Origin: Clostridium bornimense
GTDB taxonomy: Bacteria; Bacillota; Clostridia; Clostridiales; Clostridiaceae
DNA length: 62,538 bases
Reading direction: 5' to 3'
NCBI RefSeq assembly: GCF_018917145.1
Contig: NZ_JAHLOD010000020.1
Span: 1-62,538 of the forward strand
The notes under the pieces are model-generated. The model did no database searches, was not told the DNA's origin, and worked only from the letters and a program-made list of their open reading frames with translations. The number at the start of each line of letters is the position of its first letter. Within the stretch, counting starts at the first letter, position 1. This document shows positions 33,652 through 43,045 of the stretch, one piece after another. A program made the translations under genes and the position numbers.

Positions 33652-36003
33652 ATGCTTACGTTAAAAAATGTTAAAAAGAGCTACACTACAGGTGATTTTA
33701 CACAAGTAGCATTAGATGGAGTATCTTTAAATTTTAGAGAAAATGAATTTGTAGCTATATTAGGACCAAGTGGATCAGGAAAAACAACATGCTTAAATGT
33801 TATTGGTGGATTGGACAAATATGATTCTGGTGATTTAATAATTAATGGAAAATCAACAAAGAAATTTTCAGATTCCGAATGGGATTCATACAGAAATAAT
33901 AGTGTAGGATTTATATTCCAAAGCTATAATTTAATAGGACATTTAGATATAGTATCAAATGTTGAAATGGGGATGACTTTAAGTGGAATATCATCTAAAA
34001 TAAAAAGACAAAAGGCCCTTGAAGCTCTTGAAAGAGTAGGTTTAAAAAATCATATACATAAAAAGCCTAATCAACTATCAGGTGGTCAGATGCAAAGAGT
34101 TGCAATAGCAAGAGCTTTGGCAAATGATCCAGAGATAATTCTTGCAGATGAACCTACTGGTGCACTAGATACAAAAACTAGTGTACAAATAATGGAATTG
34201 ATAAAAGAAATATCAAAAGAGAAGTTAGTTATAATGGTTACGCATAATCCAGAATTAGCAAAAGATTATGCAGATAGAATTGTAGAGTTTAGGGATGGAA
34301 ATATAGTATCAGATTCAAATCCACTAAAAAGTGAAACAAAAAAAGAGGAATATTCATTAAAGAAAACTAGTATGAGTTTTTTCACAGCTTTAAAATTATC
34401 TGCAATGAATATTAAAACTAAAAAAGGAAGAACTTTTTTAACAGCCCTTGCATCAAGCATTGGTATTATAGGAATTGCTGTTATACTTAGTTTATCAAAT
34501 GGATTTGATAAAAAGATAGCAGAAACGCAGGAAGATACACTATCAGAATATCCAATTACTATTTCTAGACAAGCTCAAGAAATAAGTAAGGAGGCTATTG
34601 AATCTAGAAGAGAAGAAATGAAGAAAAAACTTAGTGGATCATCTGAAAAGGTTGATTCAGATGAAGTTTATCTATATGATTCAAGTGAGGATATGATAAC
34701 ACATACAAATAACATATCAGATGATTATATAGAATATATCAAAAATATTGACCCTGAAATCGTTGATAGCATAGGTTACACAAGAATAGCATCTATGAAT
34801 CTTTTAAGAAAAGTTGGTGACGAGATAAAGCCGATAACATTTAGTGCTGATGATAAAAGCAATAGTAATTCATCACAACATAGCCAAATGTCATCAGGGT
34901 TAGCTTCTTATCCAAGTTCTACAAAAGGTGATAGTGCATCTTTTATAGAAAAAAATTATGACTTATTAGAAGGAGAATATCCTAAATCAGAAACTGATTT
35001 AGTGCTTGTGGTAGATGCTGACAATAGAGTAGATGTAAATGTTATGAAAAATCTTGGAATAGATACAACAGATATAGATAGTATTAAATTTAAAGATTTA
35101 GTAGGTATGGAATTTAAGTTAATATCAAACAATGATTACTATGAAAAAACACAATTTAATACATATATGCCTTCAAGTGATTATGAAAAAATGTATAATT
35201 CAAATGATACAGTTACATTAACTTTAAGTGGTATAGTACGTATTAAAGATGATGTAGGTATGTCTATGATTAATGAAGGAATAGCATATAGTGATGATTT
35301 AACTGAATTAGTTATAGAAAAGGCTAAAGAATCTGATATAGTAAAAGCTCAAAAAGATGCAGACTATAATGTAATAACAAGAGAATCTGTCGATGAAGAA
35401 ACTAAAAATAATTTAGTAGCACATTTTGGAGGGGATGCAACTCCATACGCAATTATGTTATATCCAACTAGTTTTGAAGAAAAAGATCAAGTTATATCAT
35501 ATTTAGATGATTATAATGAAGATAAGTCATCAGAAGATAAAATAGTATATACTGATTTATCAAAGACAATATCAGATATGACTGGTGGTATTATGGATGG
35601 AATAACTATAGTTTTAGTTGCATTTGCCGCTACATCACTAGTTGTATCTTTAATAATGGTTGGTATTATAACTTATATATCAGTACTAGAGAGAACTAAA
35701 GAAATAGGTATATTAAGAGCACTAGGAGCTAGAAAAAAAGATATTACTAGAGTATTTAACGCCGAAACATTTATAATAGGAGCTAGCTCAGGAATATTAG
35801 GTATATCAATTGCATGGTTACTTACAATACCGATAAATAATATTTTATACAAAATGACAGACTTAGAGTCAATAGCAAAGTTAAATCCAATACATGCAGT
35901 AGCACTATTATTAATAAGTCTTACACTTACAATGATAGGTGGATGGATACCATCAAAAATGGCAGCTAGAAAAAATCCAGTGGAAGCACTTAGAAGTGAA
36001 TAG
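33652..36003 (+). CDS. MacB-like ABC exporter, ATPase and permease fused
   Basis: Residues 1-230 form an ABC ATPase (Walker A GPSGSGKTT, signature LSGGQMQRVAIA, Walker B IILADEPTGALD, H-loop VTHN). A first membrane helix lies near residue 270, followed by a large extracytoplasmic domain rich in Ser/Asp, and three C-terminal helices of the FtsX/MacB type (ITYISVLERTKEIGILRALG) to the normal end PVEALRSE. ATG at MLTLKNV with GAGGAGGTATATGC is the start. Such fusions dimerise and use mechanotransmission to expel or extract peptides. A truncated response regulator and a histidine kinase follow directly. Confidence 0.92.
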   Translation: MLTLKNVKKSYTTGDFTQVALDGVSLNFRENEFVAILGPSGSGKTTCLNVIGGLDKYDSGDLIINGKSTKKFSDSEWDSYRNNSVGFIFQSYNLIGHLDIVSNVEMGMTLSGISSKIKRQKALEALERVGLKNHIHKKPNQLSGGQMQRVAIARALANDPEIILADEPTGALDTKTSVQIMELIKEISKEKLVIMVTHNPELAKDYADRIVEFRDGNIVSDSNPLKSETKKEEYSLKKTSMSFFTALKLSAMNIKTKKGRTFLTALASSIGIIGIAVILSLSNGFDKKIAETQEDTLSEYPITISRQAQEISKEAIESRREEMKKKLSGSSEKVDSDEVYLYDSSEDMITHTNNISDDYIEYIKNIDPEIVDSIGYTRIASMNLLRKVGDEIKPITFSADDKSNSNSSQHSQMSSGLASYPSSTKGDSASFIEKNYDLLEGEYPKSETDLVLVVDADNRVDVNVMKNLGIDTTDIDSIKFKDLVGMEFKLISNNDYYEKTQFNTYMPSSDYEKMYNSNDTVTLTLSGIVRIKDDVGMSMINEGIAYSDDLTELVIEKAKESDIVKAQKDADYNVITRESVDEETKNNLVAHFGGDATPYAIMLYPTSFEEKDQVISYLDDYNEDKSSEDKIVYTDLSKTISDMTGGIMDGITIVLVAFAATSLVVSLIMVGIITYISVLERTKEIGILRALGARKKDITRVFNAETFIIGASSGILGISIAWLLTIPINNILYKMTDLESIAKLNPIHAVALLLISLTLTMIGGWIPSKMAARKNPVEALRSE

Positions 36004-36440
36004 CAAAAGAATCTAAAGAAGATAAAATATTAGGATTTAAACTAGGCAGTGATGACTATATGGTAAAGCCTATAGATTTAGAAGAACTATTAATGAGAGT
36101 GAAAGCATTACTTAGAAGGGCAAATATAAATAATGAACATAAATTAACTATAGGTGATGTTGTGCTTGACTATGATAAGCTTATGGTTACAAAAGGAGAA
36201 GAAAAAATAGAACTTCCACAGAAGGAATTTTATTTGTTATACAAGCTTCTTAGTTATCCTAACAAAATATTTACTAGGATGCAATTGATGGATGATATAT
36301 GGGGAATGGATGTTAAAAGTGATGAGCAAACGGTAAATGTTCATATAAGAAGATTAAGAGAAAAGTTTTCAAATTACAATGAATTTGAAATAGTAACAGT
36401 AAGAGGGCTTGGTTATAAGGCGGTAAGAAAAGATGACTAA
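36000..36440 (+). pseudogene. OmpR-family response regulator lacking the phospho-acceptor half
   Basis: The frame enters in the middle of a receiver domain (AKESKEDKILGFKLGSDDYM, VKP with the switch Lys) and continues to an intact winged-helix output domain (LPQKEFYLLYKLLSYP, TVRGLGYKAVRKDD). The first 75-80 residues, including the acidic pocket and the Asp that accepts phosphate, are missing, and no start or ribosome binding site is evident. The junction coincides with the stop codon of the ABC exporter gene, so a deletion apparently removed everything between them. If translated from the Met at 36060, the product would be a free DNA-binding domain, insensitive to the kinase downstream. Confidence 0.8.
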
Positions 36441-37749
36441 GTGTTCTAGAAAATTAAAAAATACAATAAAATTCAAATTTATATTAGCTTTAATTATATC
36501 TATTATAGTAGGAAATATAATATCATTTTTAATCTTGTTACCTTATATAGATAACAAGATAGAAGAAGTATTAACTAATAGATATGAAGTAATTGTTTCT
36601 GAATTAAAAAATGCGGAAAATTATGAAGAGAAATTAGATAGCTTAATAGATACTTATGAAAAAATGGGCTATATTTTAACGGTAAATGAAAATATAGATG
36701 AATTAAATCTGACGAAATTTCAGGAAGAGAAGTTGAATGGAAATAATAAATTTATATGTTTATTAAGTAAAAAATCTCGTGCAAAGGCAGTAGGAAAGAT
36801 ACAGGATACTTATATTACAATAGAATTAAAGCATTTTTCAGATTTGGAATTTTTCGCTGCTAGACTAAATAAATTGATACTATTTATTAATATATTAATC
36901 TGTTCAATTATAATAAGTTTTGTAATAAGAAAGATGACAAAGCCAATTGAAAAGTTAGCAGATGCTACAAATGAAATATCTGCAGGTAATTTTGATATAA
37001 ATATTGATATTAAAAGTAATGATGAGATAGGTATGCTTGTAGAAAAATTTAATTCTATGGCTAAAGAATTAAAGAATATAGAATATATGCAAACGGATTT
37101 TATCAATAATGTATCTCATGAATTTAAGACGCCAATAGCAGCTATAGCTGGGTTTGCGACAATACTTAAAAATACAAAATTATCAGAAGAAGAAAGGACA
37201 GAATATTTGGATATTATATCTGATGAAGCTAGCAGATTATCAGAATTATCTTCTAATATACTAACACTTTCAAAACTTGACAATATAGATAACTTCAAAG
37301 ATAATAAAAAGTTCTTTCTAGATGAACAAATTAGAAAAACCATTATATTGCTTGAAAAACAATGGACTAATAAAAATATATCATTCAATTTAAATCTACC
37401 AAGTATATCATATTACGGAAAAGAAGAGTATTTAATGCAGGTGTGGATAAACCTAATAAATAATGCTATAAAGTTTTCAAAAGAAAATAGTAATATAGAT
37501 ATTTGTTGCTATAGAAACTCGGAGTATGCTTTTGTGAAAATAAAAGATTATGGCTTAGGAATGGATGAAGAAACTAAAAAGAGGGCATTCCATAAGTTCT
37601 ATCAAGGAGATAGTTCTAGAAAAGGTGAAGGGTACGGATTAGGATTATCTATTTGTAAAAGAATAATTGACTTGTCAAAAGGAGAAATACATATAGATAG
37701 CGAGCTTGGAAGATATACTGAGATATTAATAAGTTTGCCTTATGAATAG
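36433..37749 (+). CDS. sensor histidine kinase with HAMP domain
   Basis: Two membrane helices (residues about 15-38 and 148-166) enclose a roughly 110-residue extracellular sensor. A HAMP domain follows (KMTKPIEKLADATNEISAGN), then the phospho-acceptor VSHEFKTPIAAIAG (His229) and an ATPase domain with WINLINNAIKFS, DYGLGMDEE and GEGYGLGLSI. Its start overlaps the truncated regulator's stop, so they were one operon. Its normal partner has lost the receiver Asp, so the kinase is probably orphaned or talks to another regulator. The ligand is unknown, perhaps a peptide handled by the upstream exporter. Confidence 0.9.
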   Translation: MTKCSRKLKNTIKFKFILALIISIIVGNIISFLILLPYIDNKIEEVLTNRYEVIVSELKNAENYEEKLDSLIDTYEKMGYILTVNENIDELNLTKFQEEKLNGNNKFICLLSKKSRAKAVGKIQDTYITIELKHFSDLEFFAARLNKLILFINILICSIIISFVIRKMTKPIEKLADATNEISAGNFDINIDIKSNDEIGMLVEKFNSMAKELKNIEYMQTDFINNVSHEFKTPIAAIAGFATILKNTKLSEEERTEYLDIISDEASRLSELSSNILTLSKLDNIDNFKDNKKFFLDEQIRKTIILLEKQWTNKNISFNLNLPSISYYGKEEYLMQVWINLINNAIKFSKENSNIDICCYRNSEYAFVKIKDYGLGMDEETKKRAFHKFYQGDSSRKGEGYGLGLSICKRIIDLSKGEIHIDSELGRYTEILISLPYE

Positions 37750-37847
37750 AATTATATTTTACTTATGATATGGAGAGGTGTACCACAAATAAATGAGGTT
37801 TTGACTTAAATTGGATAAGTGAATACATGATATAATGTTTAGAAGAG

Positions 37848-37890
37848 AAAGTTCCTCAATCGTAATTTTAAATGAAGTTGAGGAACTTTT
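37848..37890. terminator. bidirectional terminator hairpin, repeated element copy 1
   Basis: AAAGTTCCTCAA pairs perfectly with TTGAGGAACTTT around an 18-base loop and is followed by T-rich sequence. It lies between convergent operons. A homologous hairpin with an equally long loop is at 59765. Confidence 0.8.
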
Positions 37891-37939
37891 ACTAATATAT
37901 GAATTTTACATTATATAAAATTCATATATTAGTAAAAGT
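37885..37939. repeat. 24-bp perfect inverted repeat between convergent genes
   Basis: The two 24-base arms (starting ACTTTTACTAATATATGAAT) are exact complements around the 7-base loop CATTATA. The first arm overlaps the preceding terminator's 3' arm, so the two stems are mutually exclusive at the overlap. It may act as the terminator for the minus-strand exporter operon. Confidence 0.75.
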
Positions 37940-38006
37940 AAAAATGAAATCAATAATCCTACTAAAGAGAGTAAAGATAGTGTCATAGCCTCGTTTATTA
38001 CTTTTA

Positions 38007-40295
38007 CTACTCTCTAAATCGTAATACATCAAGGGCAGATATTTTTGATAATTTACGAGATATAATTAATATAACAAATATCCATGAAACAAGTATTAAT
38101 GCAATAGTAGCAATTAATGCACCAAAAGTCATTTTTACTTGCATACCATTAAGAACAGTAGCTATTATAGTTGGATAAATTAAGGTAACTACTTTAAAAC
38201 TAATAGGAATAGATATTAGCATACTAATAATTACTACAAATAATGAAGTAATAAGATACATCTGACATACATCTCTATGGGAGTAACCTAAAATCTTTAG
38301 TATGCATATAGATTTTTCATATTTTTCAACCATAAGATTAATTATCATATATAGCATGCCTATGAAAATAAGAATTCCCATGCCCATTAATGATATTATT
38401 ACAGCCATTAAAGAATCTATTCTTGCAGAGGCACCACGAAGACTATCAACTTTAGTTAAAGTTTCAGCAAGGTTATTTTCATCAATATCTAACTTAGTGT
38501 TAGAATAAATAACATTCCAGTAGTCATCTTCTACAGAATACTGCTTTTTCATAGTATTAATATCAGTAAAGACATACATTCCATATTGAAGATCCATTAC
38601 ATCAATAACTTTATAATTGTGAACTTTACCATTAAGATTATCTCTTAAGGTAACTGTATCCCCTTTATTCCAGTGAAACTTATCTCTTATTGATGCAGAA
38701 ACTATCATTTCATTTTCATCACATTTTTCAGTATCACAGTTAAAGTAAGCACTATCAGGCTGAATTCCAATCATACGAATAGTAAAGTTTAGTTTATCCT
38801 CTCCAAATTGAGTCTGGAATGAACGTTCATAAGCTTCTTCACCACCTTCAGGTGATGTAACTGTTGGAAAACGATAAAGATATTTATATTCATAATGCAT
38901 TGTATTGTCACAATCAATCTTAAATGATGATAAGGTACTATAAAGAGAAACACCGAATACCACCATAAAAATTGTAGCAATTAATGATATTAAAAGAGTT
39001 AAGTGCATAGATAATTCTCTTGTAAACTGACGTATTTGATACTTTACTCTAAATTTAAATCTAGATAAATTTAAGTTTATTTTTGAAGTATCAATAGAAG
39101 CAGTACCTCTTAATAAAGACACTGTGGGTTTATTTAAAGTTCTATTAACTACTAATGCATTAACAATTATTGATATAAGAATTGGAAGAACAGTACCGTA
39201 TAAAATCAAATAAGGCATAATAACTGGTTTAACATCTGTCATGCATCCACCATTAATATAACCCTGCATAAAATATGGGGCAAAGGTAAAACCGAGTATT
39301 GTTCCCGATATACATGCAATAGAAACTACAAAAACAGGAAGTTTTATAAAGTTTAAAGTTAACTGTATATTATTGTAGCCTAAAGCTGATAAAGTTCCGA
39401 TAATGGTATATTCTTTTCTGATTTCTGAAGCAGCAAGAGTCGCAATAAGAAAAGATAACATAATAAAAAATATAATTCCCATTGGCATAGTACAGCTTTT
39501 ATTTATTGTTACATCATGGGAAAAACTAATAATTCTCTGATTATCATTACGTTCCATAAAGTTTATAAGATTACATGTATTTTCAGTAATTTTTGAGTTA
39601 TCAACAATACTTGTATTTACTAATTGATTTTTTAAAAAGTCATTAAGGTCATCATTAGTAAAAGTGTTTTTACCTTTGTTTAATACGTAAGAATAATTAT
39701 ATTGAACAGTATAAGATTTTGTTAAGGCATCAAACATTTCTTTATTAACAAAGCAAAGACAGAAATTATTATAATCAGGATATGGTCCATCACCAACTTC
39801 ATATAATGAATCATAGTCTATTACATAACCATGACCAGATATATTAAATTTATTATTATCAATTTTAAGGCTTTGGGATAAATTTAGGTTATGAAGCTTG
39901 GCATAATGTTGTTCAATTACAATATCAGTATAATTGTTAGGATATTCACCATCATTTAGCTGTAGAAGATTGATATTTTCTCTATTTTTATAAATTCTAT
40001 AGGTTGTACCAGTATTAGAGTCTTTAATATTAATATAAAAATTATTTTCAATGGTTACTCCATAGTCATTCAGTTCATTTATCTGATGATGGTTTAATGG
40101 GCTGTATACTAAAAAGTTACCGTCTTCACAGTTACTATCTTCAATTAAATTATTAATTGCAAGATTAATAGAATCTGTTGAATCGGCAATAGAAACGAAC
40201 ATCATTGTACCGATCATAAAGATTGCAAAAGAAACAATATATTTAGCAAAGTTTTGCTTAAATCCGCGAAAGATTCGTTTATTTAATACATTCAT
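38007..40295 (-). CDS. FtsX-like ABC exporter permease, 762 aa
   Basis: The layout is one N-terminal helix, a large extracytoplasmic domain, a group of three helices (FIMLSFLIATLAAS region), a second extracytoplasmic domain and three final helices. This duplicated FtsX arrangement is that of large permeases in LolCDE/YknZ-BceB-type exporters. ATG at MNVLNKRI, with TTTGGAGTGG upstream, is preferred to an overlapping GTG three codons earlier. It starts 2 bases after its ATPase's stop, so the two are coupled. A peptide or lipid substrate is likely. Its position near the polyketide-like block makes product export a possibility. Confidence 0.85.
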   Translation of the reverse strand: MNVLNKRIFRGFKQNFAKYIVSFAIFMIGTMMFVSIADSTDSINLAINNLIEDSNCEDGNFLVYSPLNHHQINELNDYGVTIENNFYINIKDSNTGTTYRIYKNRENINLLQLNDGEYPNNYTDIVIEQHYAKLHNLNLSQSLKIDNNKFNISGHGYVIDYDSLYEVGDGPYPDYNNFCLCFVNKEMFDALTKSYTVQYNYSYVLNKGKNTFTNDDLNDFLKNQLVNTSIVDNSKITENTCNLINFMERNDNQRIISFSHDVTINKSCTMPMGIIFFIMLSFLIATLAASEIRKEYTIIGTLSALGYNNIQLTLNFIKLPVFVVSIACISGTILGFTFAPYFMQGYINGGCMTDVKPVIMPYLILYGTVLPILISIIVNALVVNRTLNKPTVSLLRGTASIDTSKINLNLSRFKFRVKYQIRQFTRELSMHLTLLISLIATIFMVVFGVSLYSTLSSFKIDCDNTMHYEYKYLYRFPTVTSPEGGEEAYERSFQTQFGEDKLNFTIRMIGIQPDSAYFNCDTEKCDENEMIVSASIRDKFHWNKGDTVTLRDNLNGKVHNYKVIDVMDLQYGMYVFTDINTMKKQYSVEDDYWNVIYSNTKLDIDENNLAETLTKVDSLRGASARIDSLMAVIISLMGMGILIFIGMLYMIINLMVEKYEKSICILKILGYSHRDVCQMYLITSLFVVIISMLISIPISFKVVTLIYPTIIATVLNGMQVKMTFGALIATIALILVSWIFVILIISRKLSKISALDVLRFRE

Positions 40296-40297
40296 AA

Positions 40298-41029
40298 TTA
40301 CCACTCCAAATCAGCTGCTTTTTTAGGAAGTAAATTATTTTCTTCATTAATAATACATCCATCCTTTATAGTTATACTGTGATGTGACATGTCTTTTATG
40401 GCATTGTTATGAGTAACTATAATCATTGTAGTTCCATATTTTTGATTGATTGTTTCTAAGAGTATTAGTATATCACGGCTTGTTTTATAGTCTAAAGCAC
40501 CAGTAGGTTCATCACATAAAAGAACTACAGGATTTTTTACAAGAGCCCTGCCAATAGCACATCTTTGCTGTTGCCCTCCAGATAGCTGAGCTGGGAATTT
40601 ATCCTTTTGTTTTTCTAATCCTAATACATTAATTAATTCATCAATATTAAGAGGATTAGTAGATAAAGATTCACAAACTTCAATATTTTCTCTAACAGTA
40701 AGATTTGGAATTAGGTTATACATTTGAAAAATATAGCCCATATATTTTTTTCGAAATTTACATAATTCCTTATTAGATAATTTAAGAATATCTTTGTTTC
40801 CATATATTATTTTTCCTTCGTTTGCATCATCTAATCCACCGAGGATATAAAGTAAAGTACTCTTTCCACTTCCTGATGGACCAAAGATTGTATGAATCTG
40901 TCCTTTTTGAAACTCTACAGAAATTTTGTTAAGTATTTGTGTACGAACTTCACCTTCACCATACAATTTTGAGATGTTTTTAGCCTGTATAATAATATTT
41001 TTGTTAAGTTTTATATTTTGTCTTTTCAT
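40298..41029 (-). CDS. ABC exporter ATPase (MacB/LolD type)
   Basis: A 243-residue ATPase with Walker A GPSGSGKST, Q-loop FQMYNL, signature LSGGQQQRCAIG, Walker B VVLLCDEPTGALD and H-loop VTHN. The DEPTGALDYKTS stretch is typical of the MacB/LolD/FtsE group that works with FtsX-like permeases. AAAGGAATAAAA precedes the ATG. It is the first gene of a two-gene minus-strand operon that diverges from the EFR1 gene across a 368-base AT-rich control region. Confidence 0.92.
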   Translation of the reverse strand: MKRQNIKLNKNIIIQAKNISKLYGEGEVRTQILNKISVEFQKGQIHTIFGPSGSGKSTLLYILGGLDDANEGKIIYGNKDILKLSNKELCKFRKKYMGYIFQMYNLIPNLTVRENIEVCESLSTNPLNIDELINVLGLEKQKDKFPAQLSGGQQQRCAIGRALVKNPVVLLCDEPTGALDYKTSRDILILLETINQKYGTTMIIVTHNNAIKDMSHHSITIKDGCIINEENNLLPKKAADLEW

Positions 41030-41118
41030 TTTTATTCCTTTCCTAAAGACATTTGTTTTAATGTTTATTTTTTAATCATTTTGTTCAATATGTAAATGTT
41101 ATATACACAAACTAACAA

Positions 41119-41141
41119 ATATTAGAATTGAATTCTAATAT
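41119..41141. promoter_or_regulatory. 11-1-11 dyad upstream of the ABC exporter operon
   Basis: ATATTAGAATT, G, AATTCTAATAT is a perfect inverted repeat about 90 bases ahead of the minus-strand start. Confidence 0.5.
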
Positions 41142-41337
41142 ATGTTGGAAAAACATTCAACAATTAAAAACATATAGATTACACCGTAATATATAAAAAT
41201 AAACATATATACATATTATATATATTTATTACAATATATGTCAATAAAAAAATAATTATAAATTTTAACTGATTTTTAATTTTATGATAATTTAGTTAAA
41301 ATTCATTTTTATAAAATCTTTATTATAGTAGAACTTA

Positions 41338-41351
41338 CTTGAAATTTCAAG
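41338..41351. promoter_or_regulatory. CTTGAAATTTCAAG palindrome ahead of the EFR1 gene
   Basis: A perfect 14-bp palindrome 47 bases before the ATG. Its TTGAAA could serve as a -35 element. Confidence 0.4.
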
Positions 41352-41397
41352 AAAAATATGCTACATTATATTAAAAAATGCAAATGGAGGAATAAAA

Positions 41398-42159
41398 ATG
41401 ATTGGGGTTTATTTTAGTGGTACTGGCAATACAAAGCATTGTGTAAGCACGTTTGTTAAATTAATTAATAATGAATCGACTTCACTTCCACTTGAATCTA
41501 AAGATACAAAAAACTATATTCGTAATGAAAAAGATACAATTGTTTTTGGATATCCTACTCAATTTAGCAATGCTCCAATATTCGTAAGAGATTTTATTAG
41601 AAAAAATAAAGATATTTTAAAGGGAAAAAATATTTTTATAATATCTACAATGGGACTTTTTAGTGGAGATGGTACTGGTTGTACTGCTAGACTTTTTAAA
41701 AAAGTAGGAGCAAAGGTTATAGGTGGTCTTCAAGTAAGGATGCCCGATAATGTATGTGATGTTAATACTTTAAAAAAAAGCAAGGAAGAAAACAGAGATA
41801 TTATTTATAAGGCAGATATTAAAATTAAAGAAAGTGTTAAGGCATATATTAATGGCCATCCCACTCAAGAGGGACTTTCAGCCTTCAGCCACATTGCAGG
41901 ATTATTTGGGCAGCGTTTATGGTTTTATTCTAGGACTAAAAATTATTCAAATAAGATTAAGATTAATACAGATAAATGTATGAGTTGTGGTAAATGTACT
42001 ACTTTATGTCCTACAAGTAATTTGATAATGAATAATAAAAGTGTTGAATCTAAAAATAAATGTACAATGTGTTATAGATGTATTTCACAGTGTCCACAAA
42101 GAGCTATTACACTTATAGGTAATGAAGTAGTTCAGCAATATAGTTATGATAAGTGTTAA
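41398..42159 (+). CDS. EFR1-type flavodoxin-ferredoxin fusion protein
   Basis: The N-terminal 170 residues are flavodoxin-like, with the FMN phosphate loop FSGTGNTKHC, then VFGYPTQFSNAPIFVRDFI and an STMGLFSGDG loop. The C-terminal part has two complete 4Fe-4S motifs, CMSCGKCTTLCP and CTMCYRCISQCP. This is the EFR1 ferredoxin family, a cytosolic electron carrier in anaerobes. AAATGGAGGAATAAAA precedes the ATG. It is transcribed toward the polyketide-like block but separated from it by a strong terminator. It could supply electrons to a reductase acting on the product, which is inference only. Confidence 0.9.
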   Translation: MIGVYFSGTGNTKHCVSTFVKLINNESTSLPLESKDTKNYIRNEKDTIVFGYPTQFSNAPIFVRDFIRKNKDILKGKNIFIISTMGLFSGDGTGCTARLFKKVGAKVIGGLQVRMPDNVCDVNTLKKSKEENRDIIYKADIKIKESVKAYINGHPTQEGLSAFSHIAGLFGQRLWFYSRTKNYSNKIKINTDKCMSCGKCTTLCPTSNLIMNNKSVESKNKCTMCYRCISQCPQRAITLIGNEVVQQYSYDKC

Positions 42160-42197
42160 AATAGTTTATTAAAAGATGGGGCTGTTTTATTAGTGAT

Positions 42198-42264
42198 ATG
42201 CTCCCCCTTATGCTAGTCATATAAAATAATAAAAATGTCTAGCATGAGAGGGAGTATTTTTTTA
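42198..42264 (+). terminator. strong terminator after the EFR1 gene
   Basis: A 19-position stem (ATGCTCCCCCTTATGCTAG with CTAGCATGAGAGGGAGTAT, mostly Watson-Crick with G-U and a mismatch) is followed by TTTTTTT. Confidence 0.85.
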
Positions 42265-42288
42265 TGTGTAAAAAAAGTAATTTTATTG

Positions 42289-42366
42289 CTAAACAATATT
42301 GCTAATACTATCATTACCATCAAGATAGTATTGTATATAATTAATTTTTTCTTCAACACAGAGATT
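42289..42366 (-). mobile_element. IS3-family OrfA relic
   Basis: A start-less minus-strand frame reads NLCVEEKINYIQYYLDGNDS, ISNIV-stop. It resembles the N-terminal helix of IS3 OrfA proteins (EEKI-x-Y-x-x-x-YLDG). Only about 25 codons survive, so the call is tentative. Confidence 0.35.
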
Positions 42367-42414
42367 ATGTTTTTTATAAATAAAAAATACTCTTTAAATT
42401 AGATAAAATAATAG

Positions 42415-42513
42415 GATTATGGTGATTATAGGATTCATCATATACTTGAGAAACGAGGCTTTAAGGTCTCCGTAAAGAGAGTTCAAAGACGAAGGACTGA
42501 ACTTGGTCTTTGA
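42415..42513 (+). mobile_element. IS3-family OrfB transposase relic
   Basis: The frame DYGDYRIHHILEKRGFKVSV, KRVQRRRTELGL-stop is a clear match to the YGYRRI-x-x-x-L-x-x-x-G-x-x-VN-x-KRVQR-x-x-x-x-LGL stretch of IS3 transposases. The catalytic DDE region and the inverted repeats are gone. Nothing else in the gap up to the polyketide promoter is supported as a gene. Confidence 0.7.
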
Positions 42514-42934
42514 ACAATAACTATTAAAAATGTAAACTTCATTTAATCAAAAATGGTTAGTGTTACTTAGCTTCAGTTCTAGACTTATATTATAATCGTT
42601 TTTGAGAAATTTCCCCCCTTTTTTTCTTACAAAATATCTATAAAGATGAGTTCTATAATAGAAAATTTGATTCGTTTTTGCTGAAAACAGGTTTGATATG
42701 ATTTCATAATAGGTAGCTATTTTTGATTTTTTAGCTTTTCTTATTTTATTAATAGTTTTTTCATATATCATTTTCATCACCATTAATGCTCTATTGAAAA
42801 TTATCTTGTATTATATATAAAAATATTATCTAATCTGAACATTATTATCTTATCATTTATAAAATTTCATATTTAAGCTGATATTATTAGTGTTTTAATC
42901 AAAAAAACTAATAATAAGGCAGATAATAAAAATA

Positions 42935-42962
42935 TTGACATAGATACCAAAAGAGGTAATAT
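42935..42962 (+). promoter_or_regulatory. upstream promoter of the polyketide-like operon
   Basis: TTGACA, a 16-base spacer and TAATAT. A small TACC/GGTA dyad lies in the spacer. Confidence 0.55.
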
Positions 42963-42997
42963 ATACGTGTATTTGTAATATAAAGAAAGTTAAATCA

Positions 42998-43027
42998 TTG
43001 CAAATAGTAAAAATATCTACATATATT
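42998..43027 (+). promoter_or_regulatory. proximal promoter of the polyketide-like operon
   Basis: TTGCAA, an 18-base spacer and TATATT. The -10 box lies inside an inverted repeat (ATATCTACA/TGTAGATAT). Confidence 0.45.
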
Positions 43028-43045
43028 GACATTAACTGTAGATAT
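43013..43045. promoter_or_regulatory. inverted repeat over the proximal promoter
   Basis: ATATCTACA and TGTAGATAT are exact 9-bp arms spaced by 15 bases around the -10 box and start site, a plausible operator. Confidence 0.45.

Larger units (their letters stand above)
41030..41397. other. divergent control region, no gene
   Basis: A very AT-rich gap between the ABC exporter operon (minus) and the EFR1 gene (plus). It contains an 11-1-11 dyad at 41119-41141 and a 14-bp palindrome at 41338-41351. No open frame of note is present. Both dyads are candidate operators, and no regulator gene is adjacent. Confidence 0.6.

Noticed and set aside
37801-37836. TTGACT and TATAAT ahead of the repeated terminator hairpin, as a promoter for a small RNA
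   Set aside because: The spacer is 24 bases, and no other -35 box fits, so a transcript cannot be argued.
42547-42783. 78-codon minus-strand frame with many basic residues between the IS3 relic and the polyketide promoter
   Set aside because: No ribosome binding site, no recognisable family, and low-complexity Lys/Asn/Tyr composition; probably a chance frame in AT-rich DNA or transposase debris.
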